Part shown: positions 25,955-34,900 of the stretch, in pieces | How positions within the stretch are numbered: the first letter of the stretch is position 1 | How the letters are laid out: every line of letters starts with the position of its first letter | IMG/VR virus record: IMGVR_UViG_3300045131_002121 | Coordinates: 1 to 64,000 of that record | Length of the DNA: 64,000 nt | Source: a virus | Strand: one strand, 5' to 3' | Translations under genes and position numbers: made by a program | The notes under the pieces: model-generated | Told to the model about the DNA's origin: nothing | The model's input: the letters and a program-made list of their open reading frames with translations, nothing else | The model's database searches: none

Positions 25955-27054
25955 GTCCATCTAAAATCATGCTTTTCTACCTGACTCGCAAAGTCGCGGC
26001 TTCCAGGATATTTAACCCCATAGTCATGGGGTCCACTATAGGTGTAGGGGCTGGGGTGGGTGCTCACGCCGCTGGTGAAAATTTACCTGCAGCGATTAGT
26101 GATGCGGTCACACTTGGTATGATTGGTGGTTCCGCATTCAGTAGAGGCACTAAACGTAAGCTCTTTGGTGGAGACGCCGGGCAGGCCCGACGAGATCTCC
26201 AGGCAGGCAATCTTGCTAACTCCTCGGTCTGGAAACACAACCCGGTGACTGGAAAGCGCGAGTTCACCTTTTTCGATGATGAGCTAAACGCACAACGCTC
26301 CGTAGCACACGACTCACCGGGGGTGATCGATGTACTCAAGGATAAGTCTTCCGCGATCACCAACCGCGCGATTATGAGAGACCTCGTGGCCAATAAACTA
26401 GGTCTAACCGCACTTACCGCTGGTGCACGTGGTGCAGTCGAGCTGGCAGGCGTCACTGGCGACATCAAGGCTGTCACTGGGGAGGCCAAGAATCAGCTCA
26501 CTGGTGATAAAGGTTTGCTTGCAGACACCTCGGCCAAAGTCAGAAACGTGACTAACCGCGCTGATAAAGCAGTTGGTAATCTTGAGAGAGGGGTTGATAG
26601 CGCTGTAAAGAATACTGAACAAGCTGGGAAGGACATAGTCTCGGTAACTGGTAACGCTGCGGCGGCATCCAAGTCACTCCCCGACATACTGACGAACACC
26701 AACAAGGCGATTGATAATCTAGGTGCAGTAGGACCCGCAGCTGCTGCGCTGCCAACAGCAATTGACTCCCTTGGGAAAAACGTCAATAAGGGGTTACAGT
26801 CGACCGCAGGTAGCATGGACTCCCTGGCCAAATCAACTGAGAGGGTAACTAACTTCTTAACAGATCCAAAGAATTATGCTATTGCTGGTGCCGGGATAGC
26901 CACCCTTGGGTTAGGGTATATCCTGTACAAGGCGTTGACAGATAAGGAAGACGAGGCTCCGACCCAAAAGGCCCCGCGTGCACCACGTAGCGCGGGTCCG
27001 CGTACCAAGTATGCCCCCGCAGATCACTCACACCCCGAATTTAAGCCGGCATGA
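25951..27054 (+). CDS. Putative internal virion/membrane protein with long coiled coil
   Basis: The 367-residue product begins with a short peptide ending TRKVAAS (K14-S18), the recurring N-terminal motif of this module. A glycine-rich hydrophobic segment (about 25-60) follows, then a long Ala/Asn/Thr-rich helical region (about 180-305) resembling a coiled coil. Next are a transmembrane segment (YAIAGAGIATLGLGYILY, about 309-326) and a Pro/Arg-rich tail. Overlaps with both neighbours suggest coupled translation. It may be an injected or tape-like protein; the length of the coiled coil alone does not make it the tape measure. Confidence 0.55.
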   Translation: MSPSKIMLFYLTRKVAASRIFNPIVMGSTIGVGAGVGAHAAGENLPAAISDAVTLGMIGGSAFSRGTKRKLFGGDAGQARRDLQAGNLANSSVWKHNPVTGKREFTFFDDELNAQRSVAHDSPGVIDVLKDKSSAITNRAIMRDLVANKLGLTALTAGARGAVELAGVTGDIKAVTGEAKNQLTGDKGLLADTSAKVRNVTNRADKAVGNLERGVDSAVKNTEQAGKDIVSVTGNAAAASKSLPDILTNTNKAIDNLGAVGPAAAALPTAIDSLGKNVNKGLQSTAGSMDSLAKSTERVTNFLTDPKNYAIAGAGIATLGLGYILYKALTDKEDEAPTQKAPRAPRSAGPRTKYAPADHSHPEFKPA

Positions 27055-27914
27055 TGGCGTCTGGCATGTTCGGAGTCGTCGATGTCGTCGACGTCCACGG
27101 TGCCCGGCAGCTCCGAATCAATGGGCAGGTCCAGGGAGCCTCATTTCTGGAGCCCCCATCTGAACACGGGGGTCCCGGGGTTGTCTCGGCGTCCCCGTAC
27201 ACCGCGGGCTGGTTGGCCGCCGCGGTGATGAACCACAACGGCAGAGGCCTCATGGTGGGCTTGGGTAGTGGGGCCGGTGCCATCACGGTACTCGCCAACT
27301 TCCCTGGAGTCTGTCTCGATGTCGTCGAGATCGATCCCGTCGCGGTCCACATGTGCAAGCAAGGATTCCCGGAGGTCAACGCCGCCATTGAATCCGGCCG
27401 ACTCCGTGTTTTCACCGCTGACGCCCTCGCCCTGATCCCACTCATCTCGAGGTGCCCCCGGGATAGGTACCACTACGATTTCATTCTTCACGACGCCTAT
27501 GATGGCAAATCACTGATCACCGGGGATCAAGTCGACTTCTTCAAGTCCTGTGCAGCGGTTACTCCGAACATCTGGATCAACATCATTGGGCGCCCCAACA
27601 TTGATCCCATGAAGACTTTGCTTCAGGATCTCGGCACCGCTGGGGTCGCCCCTCACAGTCTCTTCTTCGCTGACCACACCTTGTTGCAGCCCTTTGATAC
27701 CAACACTGCGGGGAACCACAACTGGATAGTCTCGACGCAGGAGACAAACCCAGAGCTCCTCGATTCATTTACCCCGCATGCCGACACCGAGGGGGAAACC
27801 CCGGCGGCGCAGCGGAATCTCCATGGGGTCCGTGTGCTCTGGGAACGTGTTTTACAGACCGAGATCTCGGGTCCCGAGCTGGACGCCTATGTCGCAGGGC
27901 TTGACGCTCAGTGA
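27051..27914 (+). CDS. Spermidine-synthase-like Rossmann protein
   Basis: The 287-residue protein carries a class I methyltransferase/polyamine-synthase fold. GLGSGAGAI (about 75-83) is the nucleotide-binding loop, VVEIDP (about 95-100) the acidic residue that binds the ribose, and YDFILHDAYDG (about 143-153) the next motif, matching the D-A-(Y/F)-D segment of spermidine synthases. It could transfer aminopropyl groups to putrescine or be a derived methyltransferase. An AGTCTC-N7-GAGAC element lies in its 3' part (27728-27745). It is the only obvious enzyme between structural genes here. Substrate is unproven. Confidence 0.65.
   Translation: MMASGMFGVVDVVDVHGARQLRINGQVQGASFLEPPSEHGGPGVVSASPYTAGWLAAAVMNHNGRGLMVGLGSGAGAITVLANFPGVCLDVVEIDPVAVHMCKQGFPEVNAAIESGRLRVFTADALALIPLISRCPRDRYHYDFILHDAYDGKSLITGDQVDFFKSCAAVTPNIWINIIGRPNIDPMKTLLQDLGTAGVAPHSLFFADHTLLQPFDTNTAGNHNWIVSTQETNPELLDSFTPHADTEGETPAAQRNLHGVRVLWERVLQTEISGPELDAYVAGLDAQ
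27728..27745. repeat. AGTCTC-N7-GAGAC element, copy 3
   Basis: AGTCTC-GACGCAG-GAGAC lies inside the spermidine-synthase-like gene; the outermost base pair is lost (A instead of T). Confidence 0.55.
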
Positions 27915-27948
27915 ACCCCGTCGAGACTTCCAGCATAAGGAATAACTC

Positions 27949-28830
27949 ATGCCTGGAGAATTTGACGGTGTCGTGGACTCCCTGAGCCCACAACCCACCA
28001 CACGCGAACCCCTGGAGCGAGTTGAGTACCATCTCGACCAGCACATCGATCATCGCCAGGCCTCGACGCCATCGGTGGCCGAGAGCGCTGATGCCCTTGG
28101 TATCGTGACCCTGCAGTCCCCGAATCCACAGGGCATCGCACAAGAGGTTCTCCTCGCCGCGAACCAGGATGGCCTCCCCGATGGGGCCACCGTGGTCATG
28201 AAGCCCCGCGCCGTCGAGGTCCAGAGAGGGGATGGCCCCGCGAAACGTGGCAAGGGTGCCGTGATGTCCTCCCGCGATCTCGGGCTCTCCGAGCGCCCCA
28301 TTCTGATCCAGACCTGTGCTGACGTCGACAAGTTTGGTGTCCCCATGAATATAGATGGGTTCAAACCAAAGGTGTTTGCATCGGATGGCACCGCAGCGGG
28401 GTTACAGAACATCAATGCCACGCAGTCGGTGACCAGAGAGGATGGTGGTGAAGTCCGCGTCAAGGCACCCGTGGTCAAGGCGGCCGAGGAAGCCCCAGTG
28501 ATGGCTGAGCGGGTGCCCCGTGCGGCCCCCGTGGCCCCAGTGGTCAGTGTACCCCCACCGAAGCCCCCACGTCGCCGCGTTGTCTTCATGCCCGCAGATG
28601 GCAGCAAGGTGCGCTCCCAGGTCGACGACATCATCATTAGCCCCAGCATCATCATTCTGATCTATGATGCCGATGCTGAGACCATCTACGAACCCAACCC
28701 CGCGGGAGCCAAGGCTCCCCTGCAGCTCCAGATCGATGCGAACTCGTATCAGTGCATTTACGGGGGGTGGTCGGCGGAGAAGGACAACAAGCTGTATTTT
28801 GTTTTCGTCATTGTTCCCGCCGCCCAGTAG
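27949..28830 (+). CDS. Hypothetical virion-module protein, 293 aa
   Basis: The start has aaggaataactc upstream. The N-terminal ~200 residues are charged and partly disordered, with a Pro/Ala/Val-rich hinge (about 180-205). The C-terminal ~85 residues look like a small beta domain (RRRVVFMPADG, IIILIYDADAETIYEP, LYFVFVIVPAAQ). No family is recognised. It is placed just before the portal gene, so a structural or assembly role is plausible. Confidence 0.6.
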   Translation: MPGEFDGVVDSLSPQPTTREPLERVEYHLDQHIDHRQASTPSVAESADALGIVTLQSPNPQGIAQEVLLAANQDGLPDGATVVMKPRAVEVQRGDGPAKRGKGAVMSSRDLGLSERPILIQTCADVDKFGVPMNIDGFKPKVFASDGTAAGLQNINATQSVTREDGGEVRVKAPVVKAAEEAPVMAERVPRAAPVAPVVSVPPPKPPRRRVVFMPADGSKVRSQVDDIIISPSIIILIYDADAETIYEPNPAGAKAPLQLQIDANSYQCIYGGWSAEKDNKLYFVFVIVPAAQ

Positions 28831-28893
28831 TCTTGTCCGGTTTGCTCCTCAGAGTACGCTGGGACACCGCTGCTACCTAGATTGGGAACTCCT

Positions 28894-29091
28894 ATGCCAC
28901 ATTGCGCTGATGCCTCGACGGAACCCGTGCTCGCCGCGATCGCTGAAGACGCCGGAGCCGAGACCGCGATTCGCATGAACTCCCGTGTTTTCGCCGTTGT
29001 CGGGATAAGTGATGAGGTCGCCGCCGAGAACATCCAGCGCCTGTGTGCTCAGGCCACACTGTTACACGATTATCACCCGAGCCCACGATAA
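28894..29091 (+). CDS. Small hypothetical protein, 65 aa
   Basis: The start at 28894 is the first ATG in a frame that runs to 29091; a TTG at 28882 is an alternative. The product is a simple alpha/beta sequence with two cysteines and no known motif. It ends 12 bases before the portal start and is probably co-transcribed with it. Function is unknown. Confidence 0.5.
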   Translation: MPHCADASTEPVLAAIAEDAGAETAIRMNSRVFAVVGISDEVAAENIQRLCAQATLLHDYHPSPR

Positions 29092-29103
29092 GGTTCTGAC
29101 CCC

Positions 29104-31959
29104 ATGGCAAATCTCAATGTCAATGGTGGGGATCGCGGCCAAGCCGTTCGTCAGCTCCATGTCCCCTGGCTCGACTATGCCTCCACGGTGATGCCCACCA
29201 ACCATGAGCTCATCATGTGGTGGGCCCAGTACCTCTGGCTCACCGATGGCAACTATCGTTCTGCTTTTGGACGTGTGATCTCCCACTTCATCACCAATGT
29301 CCAGTTCCCAGCGCTCTCCGAGAACGAGGAGTCCGAGTTCAAGGATCTCTTCCAGAAGCATCTCAATTATCAGAGAGAACTCAAAGCCGCGGGATCCGAT
29401 TTCCTGTGCTTCCACGGCGACACCAAGGCGGTTACCCGGAAAGGTGTCTTCAAGCTGCGTGACCTCGCTGGCCAGACCGTGGACGTCCTCTCCCAGGGCG
29501 GCGTGTACCGCAAGGCGCACTTCAAGTCCTTTGGTCGTCAGGAGCTTCTTGAGGTTACCTTCAGCGACGGCCGCACTGTCCTGGCAACCCCGGAGCACCA
29601 GTGGATCGTGGCGAAGTCGACCGGTGGAGCCGTCAAGGTTCCAACGACCAAGCTCCAGGGCCGTCGCATCGAGCGCACCGTGGCTACACGCCCCGCTCAG
29701 GGGGATGAGTACCGGGCCGGTGTCCGGCATGGCTTCGTGTTCGGGGATGGCTCCACATACAACAAGCACCGCAAGACTCCCCAGGGCGTCGCCAACTTCT
29801 ACGGCGCCAAAGACGCCGAGATGGTGCCGTTCTTCGAGGGTTTCGGTGGTGAACCCCGTTCCTACACCACGGCGACCGGTGGGGATCTCATCAAGATCCA
29901 CGGGCTCCCCGCGGAGTGGAAACAGCTCCCGGATCCCTGCGCCAGTGCGGAATACTGGTACGGGTTCGTGTCCGGCTTCATGGCGGCCGATGGTTCAGTG
30001 GACACCTATGGCTGCTGCATCCTGACCCAGAAGTCCAGGGCCACCCTAGAAGCCATCGCGCTGCAGCTCCCCCGCATCGGCATGGTAGCTGGCCCCATTC
30101 GGAGCCATGCGCGCGTCGCCGATCTCTCCGAAGTCAACGGGGACCCCGAGGGGATCTATGAAGGCGAGATAAGTTACGTGACACTGCTAAAGCAGTTCAT
30201 GCAGCCGCAGGACATCCTGCTGTCGAGTCACAAGGCCAAGTTCGATTCGAGCCCGTCGTCGGCGAGTTACGGTAAGTTCATCAGGGTGACCTCTGTCAAG
30301 CCGACTGGCATCTTCGATGAGGTCTTCTGCTGCGTTGAGCACGAGACCCACAGCTTTGTCCTGGAGAACGGCGTCCTGACAGGTAACTGTTACGGCAACG
30401 TATTCCTCTCGATCTACCTACCATTCAAACGGCATCTGTCCTGCCCGCATTGCTACTTTGAACAGCCCATCAAGCATGTCGACTACACCATTGAGCTCAC
30501 CGCACAGCGTGGAGTTCGCTGGCTCCGCAAGAAGCCGTGCCCCCAGTGTGGGAACACCCAGGACTTCGTGCTCCGGGATCGCAAGGATCCCGATATCTCC
30601 CGGATCCGGGTTCTCCGCTACTCCCCCTTTGAGATCGAGCTCGCCCAGAACTTTTGGTCGCAACGCAAGAATGTGTGGTGGCGGATCCCCAATGACTTCC
30701 GCCAGGACATCCTGTCGAAGGCGCGCATCTTCGTTGACGACACCCCCATCGAGGTCCTCGAAGCCGTCGCCGTCAATGGGCGGCTCCTCTTCGACGAAGA
30801 CATGATCTATCACGTCGATGAACCCGTGATCTCAGGGATGCGGACTCGTGGCTGGGGTGTCCCCGCCTCGATCTCCAACTTCCGGACATTCTGGTTACAG
30901 CAGATCCTGAACCGCGCCGACCAAGCCATTGCTTCCGATTACACCTTGGGTCTCCGTTTGATTTCGCCGGCAATGGCGAACCAGAACGATCCCATGATCC
31001 AGCATGGCATGGATAACTTTGTTGGCGGCATGAATCGCATCATCAATGCGCATCGCGCCGAACCCATGTCGTACCACACCGCCCCGTATCCCGTGAACTA
31101 CCAGTTCCTGGGTGGTGAAGGCAAGGACCTCCTGCCCGCGGACAAGTTGAAGTTCCGTCAGCAGGAATCCCTGAACCAATGCAATGTTCCACTTGAGTAC
31201 CACCAGATGACTCTGACTGCTCAGGCGGCTCCGATGGCCCTGCGGCTCTTTGAATCGGCGTGGTCGGCGGTACCCTCGATGTACACCTCGATCCTGCAAT
31301 GGATCGTTAAAGTTGCGGCTCGTAACTTTGGTCTCGAGGAAACCGATGTCCGCATCCAACGCAGTACCATCGCGGATGACCAGGAACGCAAGAACATCCT
31401 CATGCAGCTCATGGCTGCGAATCAGATCAGTCCCCAGACTGCCCTGGAACCCCTTGGGGTCCTCGCCGGTGATGAAGCCCGAAAGGTCTTCAAGCACCAA
31501 GAGTTCATCCAGGAGCTCCAGAAGGAGCAGGACGACAAGGCACTCAAGGATCAGGAGATGGGTGCTGTCAGCGCCCTCGCCGGAGCCCAGAGCCCCTCGG
31601 CGATGCTGCAGCAGCAGCAACAGGCCGCCCAGCAGCAAGGCGGCGCTGGTGCCCCGCCTCCGGGGATGCCAATGGGTGGAGCCCCAATGGGAGGGCTTCC
31701 CGCTGGCGGCGGTGCCAATGCGGGTACCCTGAGTGGCATGGCTTCCCAGGCCGAGCAGATCGCTGGTCAACTCGCCGGGATGCCGGAATGGGATCGCAAG
31801 CAGCAGCTCAAGGCGCTCAGAGAAGGCAACAAAGATCTCCATGGCCTCGTCAAGGCCAAGCTGGATGAGATTCGCCAGCAGGCGTCCTCACAGGGCCAGC
31901 AGATGCTTCTCCAGGGTGGGCAGGGAGGTCAAGCCCCTGGTGGTGGAGCTCCCCAATGA
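29104..31959 (+). CDS. Portal protein precursor containing an intein
   Basis: The 951-residue precursor is a head portal interrupted by an intein at residues 102-428; splicing would give about 624 residues, a normal size for a large-phage portal. The extein starts with a helical N-terminus, continues after the intein with CYGNVFLSIYLPF, and carries a zinc-ribbon-like pair CPHC (near 447) and CPQC (near 479). It then has the helical wing/stem part (SPFEIELAQNFW to LQQILNRADQAIASDY, HGMDNFVGGMNRI). The C-terminus is Gln/Gly/Pro/Met-rich and disordered. The portal forms the DNA channel at the head vertex. Position at the start of the head module agrees. Confidence in 'portal' comes from the whole pattern and context, not a single catalytic motif. 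Confidence 0.75.
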   Translation: MANLNVNGGDRGQAVRQLHVPWLDYASTVMPTNHELIMWWAQYLWLTDGNYRSAFGRVISHFITNVQFPALSENEESEFKDLFQKHLNYQRELKAAGSDFLCFHGDTKAVTRKGVFKLRDLAGQTVDVLSQGGVYRKAHFKSFGRQELLEVTFSDGRTVLATPEHQWIVAKSTGGAVKVPTTKLQGRRIERTVATRPAQGDEYRAGVRHGFVFGDGSTYNKHRKTPQGVANFYGAKDAEMVPFFEGFGGEPRSYTTATGGDLIKIHGLPAEWKQLPDPCASAEYWYGFVSGFMAADGSVDTYGCCILTQKSRATLEAIALQLPRIGMVAGPIRSHARVADLSEVNGDPEGIYEGEISYVTLLKQFMQPQDILLSSHKAKFDSSPSSASYGKFIRVTSVKPTGIFDEVFCCVEHETHSFVLENGVLTGNCYGNVFLSIYLPFKRHLSCPHCYFEQPIKHVDYTIELTAQRGVRWLRKKPCPQCGNTQDFVLRDRKDPDISRIRVLRYSPFEIELAQNFWSQRKNVWWRIPNDFRQDILSKARIFVDDTPIEVLEAVAVNGRLLFDEDMIYHVDEPVISGMRTRGWGVPASISNFRTFWLQQILNRADQAIASDYTLGLRLISPAMANQNDPMIQHGMDNFVGGMNRIINAHRAEPMSYHTAPYPVNYQFLGGEGKDLLPADKLKFRQQESLNQCNVPLEYHQMTLTAQAAPMALRLFESAWSAVPSMYTSILQWIVKVAARNFGLEETDVRIQRSTIADDQERKNILMQLMAANQISPQTALEPLGVLAGDEARKVFKHQEFIQELQKEQDDKALKDQEMGAVSALAGAQSPSAMLQQQQQAAQQQGGAGAPPPGMPMGGAPMGGLPAGGGANAGTLSGMASQAEQIAGQLAGMPEWDRKQQLKALREGNKDLHGLVKAKLDEIRQQASSQGQQMLLQGGQGGQAPGGGAPQ
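29407..30387 (+). other. Intein with LAGLIDADG-type endonuclease in the portal gene
   Basis: The in-frame insert runs from Cys102 (CFHGDTKAVTRKG, block A) to Asn428, with Cys429 as the +1 residue (LTGN|CYGN). Block B is ATPEHQW (TxxH). The C-terminal block is VEHETHSFVLENGVLTGN. The middle carries two LAGLIDADG-like motifs, HGFVFGDGS and GFVSGFMAADGS, with the catalytic acidic residues. The penultimate residue is Gly, not the usual His. At 327 residues it is a full-size bifunctional intein, and all residues needed for splicing appear intact. Confidence 0.88.
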
Positions 31960-34900
31960 AACCCAAGGCGGAGATCAAGCGCGTCAAGAATCGACGCGCT
32001 CATTTTCCTATTGCTGAGCTCCGCAACAATACACCCAATTTCTTTGGGCATGGCAAGACACGTAAACTCGCCGCGCACTCCAGGAACCCGCATCACGACG
32101 AGGACGACGAAGACGAGAAGTCTGATACCTGGATCTGGTTAGCCGCCATTGGTGGTCTCGGCGCCGCAGGCTATCTCTGGATCAAGAACTACCCAGATAA
32201 GGCTCGAGAAGTCCTGACCTCGATAGGGGCCATGAGGATCCCTGGGCTCAGCGATCTCGTGGATACCATTGCGGGGGGTAAGACTCCGAATCCCAAACAA
32301 GAGGAGACCGTGAAGTCTGCGGCCCAGGAGATGTTGCCAAGCCTACCAGTGGTATCCGATAAGTTGTCGCCAGGTCTCAAGCTGGAATACACCGCACACC
32401 TTGCAGATGATGCCGACGCGAAAGATGGCGAGTTCAAGTTCTGGGAAGCTCCGCCTGCTCCAACCGGCGACCCCGCCAAGGACACCGCGGCTGCCCAGGA
32501 GTGGGTTGGGCGCAGGTACTGGGCCGCGTTGACCTATGAAGGCGGCAAGGAGAGTGGGTTGTCACGGGACCAAATCATACGGAACTATGACGCCACTGTT
32601 GGCAAGGCAGGTGAGTCGTATTCCCGAAAGGCCATAGAGGAGACCACACGTCGAGTGGTCAATACGTCTATAGCATTCAACGAGTATCGCGCATCTGGGT
32701 TACCCCCATTACTTTTTAACGTGGATCCAAAGTTGGCGGGAACCCGCGAGGGTTATGAGCCCGGACCCCAGGCCATCCAGTCTGCGCAGGACAGCATCGG
32801 TAAGGTTGATAAGGCTGGTAAGCCGTCGACTGACATTGATCTTCTCCTTATCAGTTCTGCGCTCACGGCCTCAGCGGAATCCCTGAAGGCAAGAAGTCAG
32901 CCCTCGAACATGGCCAGAGTTGCCCAGCAGGAAATGGAGAGGGCCACAGGGCTTGGGATTAACCCGACCACGGTACTCACCGCGTTCATGTCGGATCCTA
33001 GCTCGGCACCTGCCCAAGAGTTCGTCAAGAAACTTAGAGCAGGCTTTATTGCGGATGTCTCTAAGACAGTGGCCCAGCACAATGACACCGCGGGGGCCAT
33101 GTCTCCGTTTCGCGAGCAGTTCAAGAATGTACCCCAGGACACCGAATCAGTTCTGAAAGCTGGGGTGGATACTGGAGACCTATTACGAAGTGCTTTCAAC
33201 GCACATTCCACAATAATCGCGCAGATCCGGCTTCGAGATTCCCTGGCCATTGAACAGAAGTCTGACTATATCAAAGCACAGCTCACCGCGCTGCAAAATG
33301 GGTACACCCCCGCGAAAACGGTGGCTGCATCTCTCGTCGACGCAGTCGACGTCCCCGCTGAAATAATTTCACCGTTTCTGGGCTATATCAACATTGCTTT
33401 GTCCAAGGTACTGCCCACTGACTCCTCAATGAATAGATACGAGGACTCCCAGGCTGCTATCATCCAGGATGGGCCGGATGCCGTGGTCCGCAGGGATCTC
33501 AACAAGCTCACGGAGACCTATCAGCGTGCTGTTGCGCTTTATGCCGCCGGTGATCACGCAGGTGCCAAGAACCTCGCCAGGGCCAGTTTATCAGCTGAGG
33601 TCAAGAACGGGTCTGAGGTCGCCCAGTCCGCACTCAACTCCAATGCTGTCGGAGGTGCGGCTCAGAATACGACCTGGATGCTGTCGTCTATCGCATCGCG
33701 GAATGCAGGTTACCTGATAACCCCAGTCCTGTTATCAGGTGCCACGATCGTCGGGTTACATGGGCAATGGTCCAGTGATCCCGAGGCCTCCAAGAAACCA
33801 TTTTTAAGTTACGCAGGTGAGCACGCCGATACTATCGCGGAGAGTATTGGGAAATCGGCAAGCCAGTTCGCGACTCAGAAATACTACTGGAATAAATTGG
33901 ATCCCGCGCTGCGAGAGACCCTCTCGAAGTCTGCCCCCGGCGTTAGCCAGGCCACCCTATACCAGCGTTTTAAGGGGGCGGTAAAGGCAACTGGCGAAGC
34001 CGTGAAAAATCCAAAGAATATATTGACATACGGAAAGACCGTGTTGCAGGGGATGGGGAATCGTGCGTCAGTTCTTGGAAGGGTGGTGACCTCAGATGCC
34101 CTCGCTGGTGCCGCGGCGCCTTCCACAGCTGCGGCTGCGAACCAGTTTGGTAATGCACTCAGAGCTATCAGGTTGGGGGCCACCAACATAGTGGGAGCCG
34201 GGATTATTATGGAGGGTGTGGCCTCAGCGTGGGATGTCGGCAGGGTTTTGTATGCACGTGACAAATATGACGACGAACACATACAGGATATGGCACGGCT
34301 CGCGTTTGCCTATGAAGGCAAACAGGTAGGGCTGTTCGACTTTGTCACCCAGCCGGTCAATGCGGCAAAGGTATGGATGGCACGCGAGGCATATAAGGGC
34401 GAGAACCAGAGTCCACACGCTCTTGGTTATAGGAAGGGACTCGAGTGGGTGATGGAGGCCAAGCTGATCAAGTCCTCGACCGACTTTGCCAACAAAGCCG
34501 TTCTCGAAAATCCGTTGTTTTCCACACTTCCAGGTGATCTCCAGCTCCAGCTCGCCAGACGGGTTGGGAGTAACGTGTATGACGATGCACGTTCGAGTGT
34601 AGAACATCTATTTGATGAAACCAATTACATTCGCCCCGAGTTCCTGGAACCCGGTGGGCGGGTCTCCAAGATACTTGATAATAGTGTTGTCGAGGCATCG
34701 GGCTCAAACATGAAGCGAGGACCAACCCCAGAAGGCCTCGATAAATCTGTATGGGATCAACACTGGCAGCCCGCGGGAAACATGACGAACTTTCAGCGCA
34801 TCTTAGGTGACGAGGGGTTCAAGCAGGTCGTCGAGGCTACTGCAACAGTTACCAGGGCGAGACTACACGACACGATCAAGGATGCGTTTGAAACTCATCC

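Noticed and set aside
30895-31842. 315-residue open frame on the minus strand
   Set aside because: It lies inside the portal C-terminal half and is Leu/Gly/His-rich in the way typical of antisense shadows.
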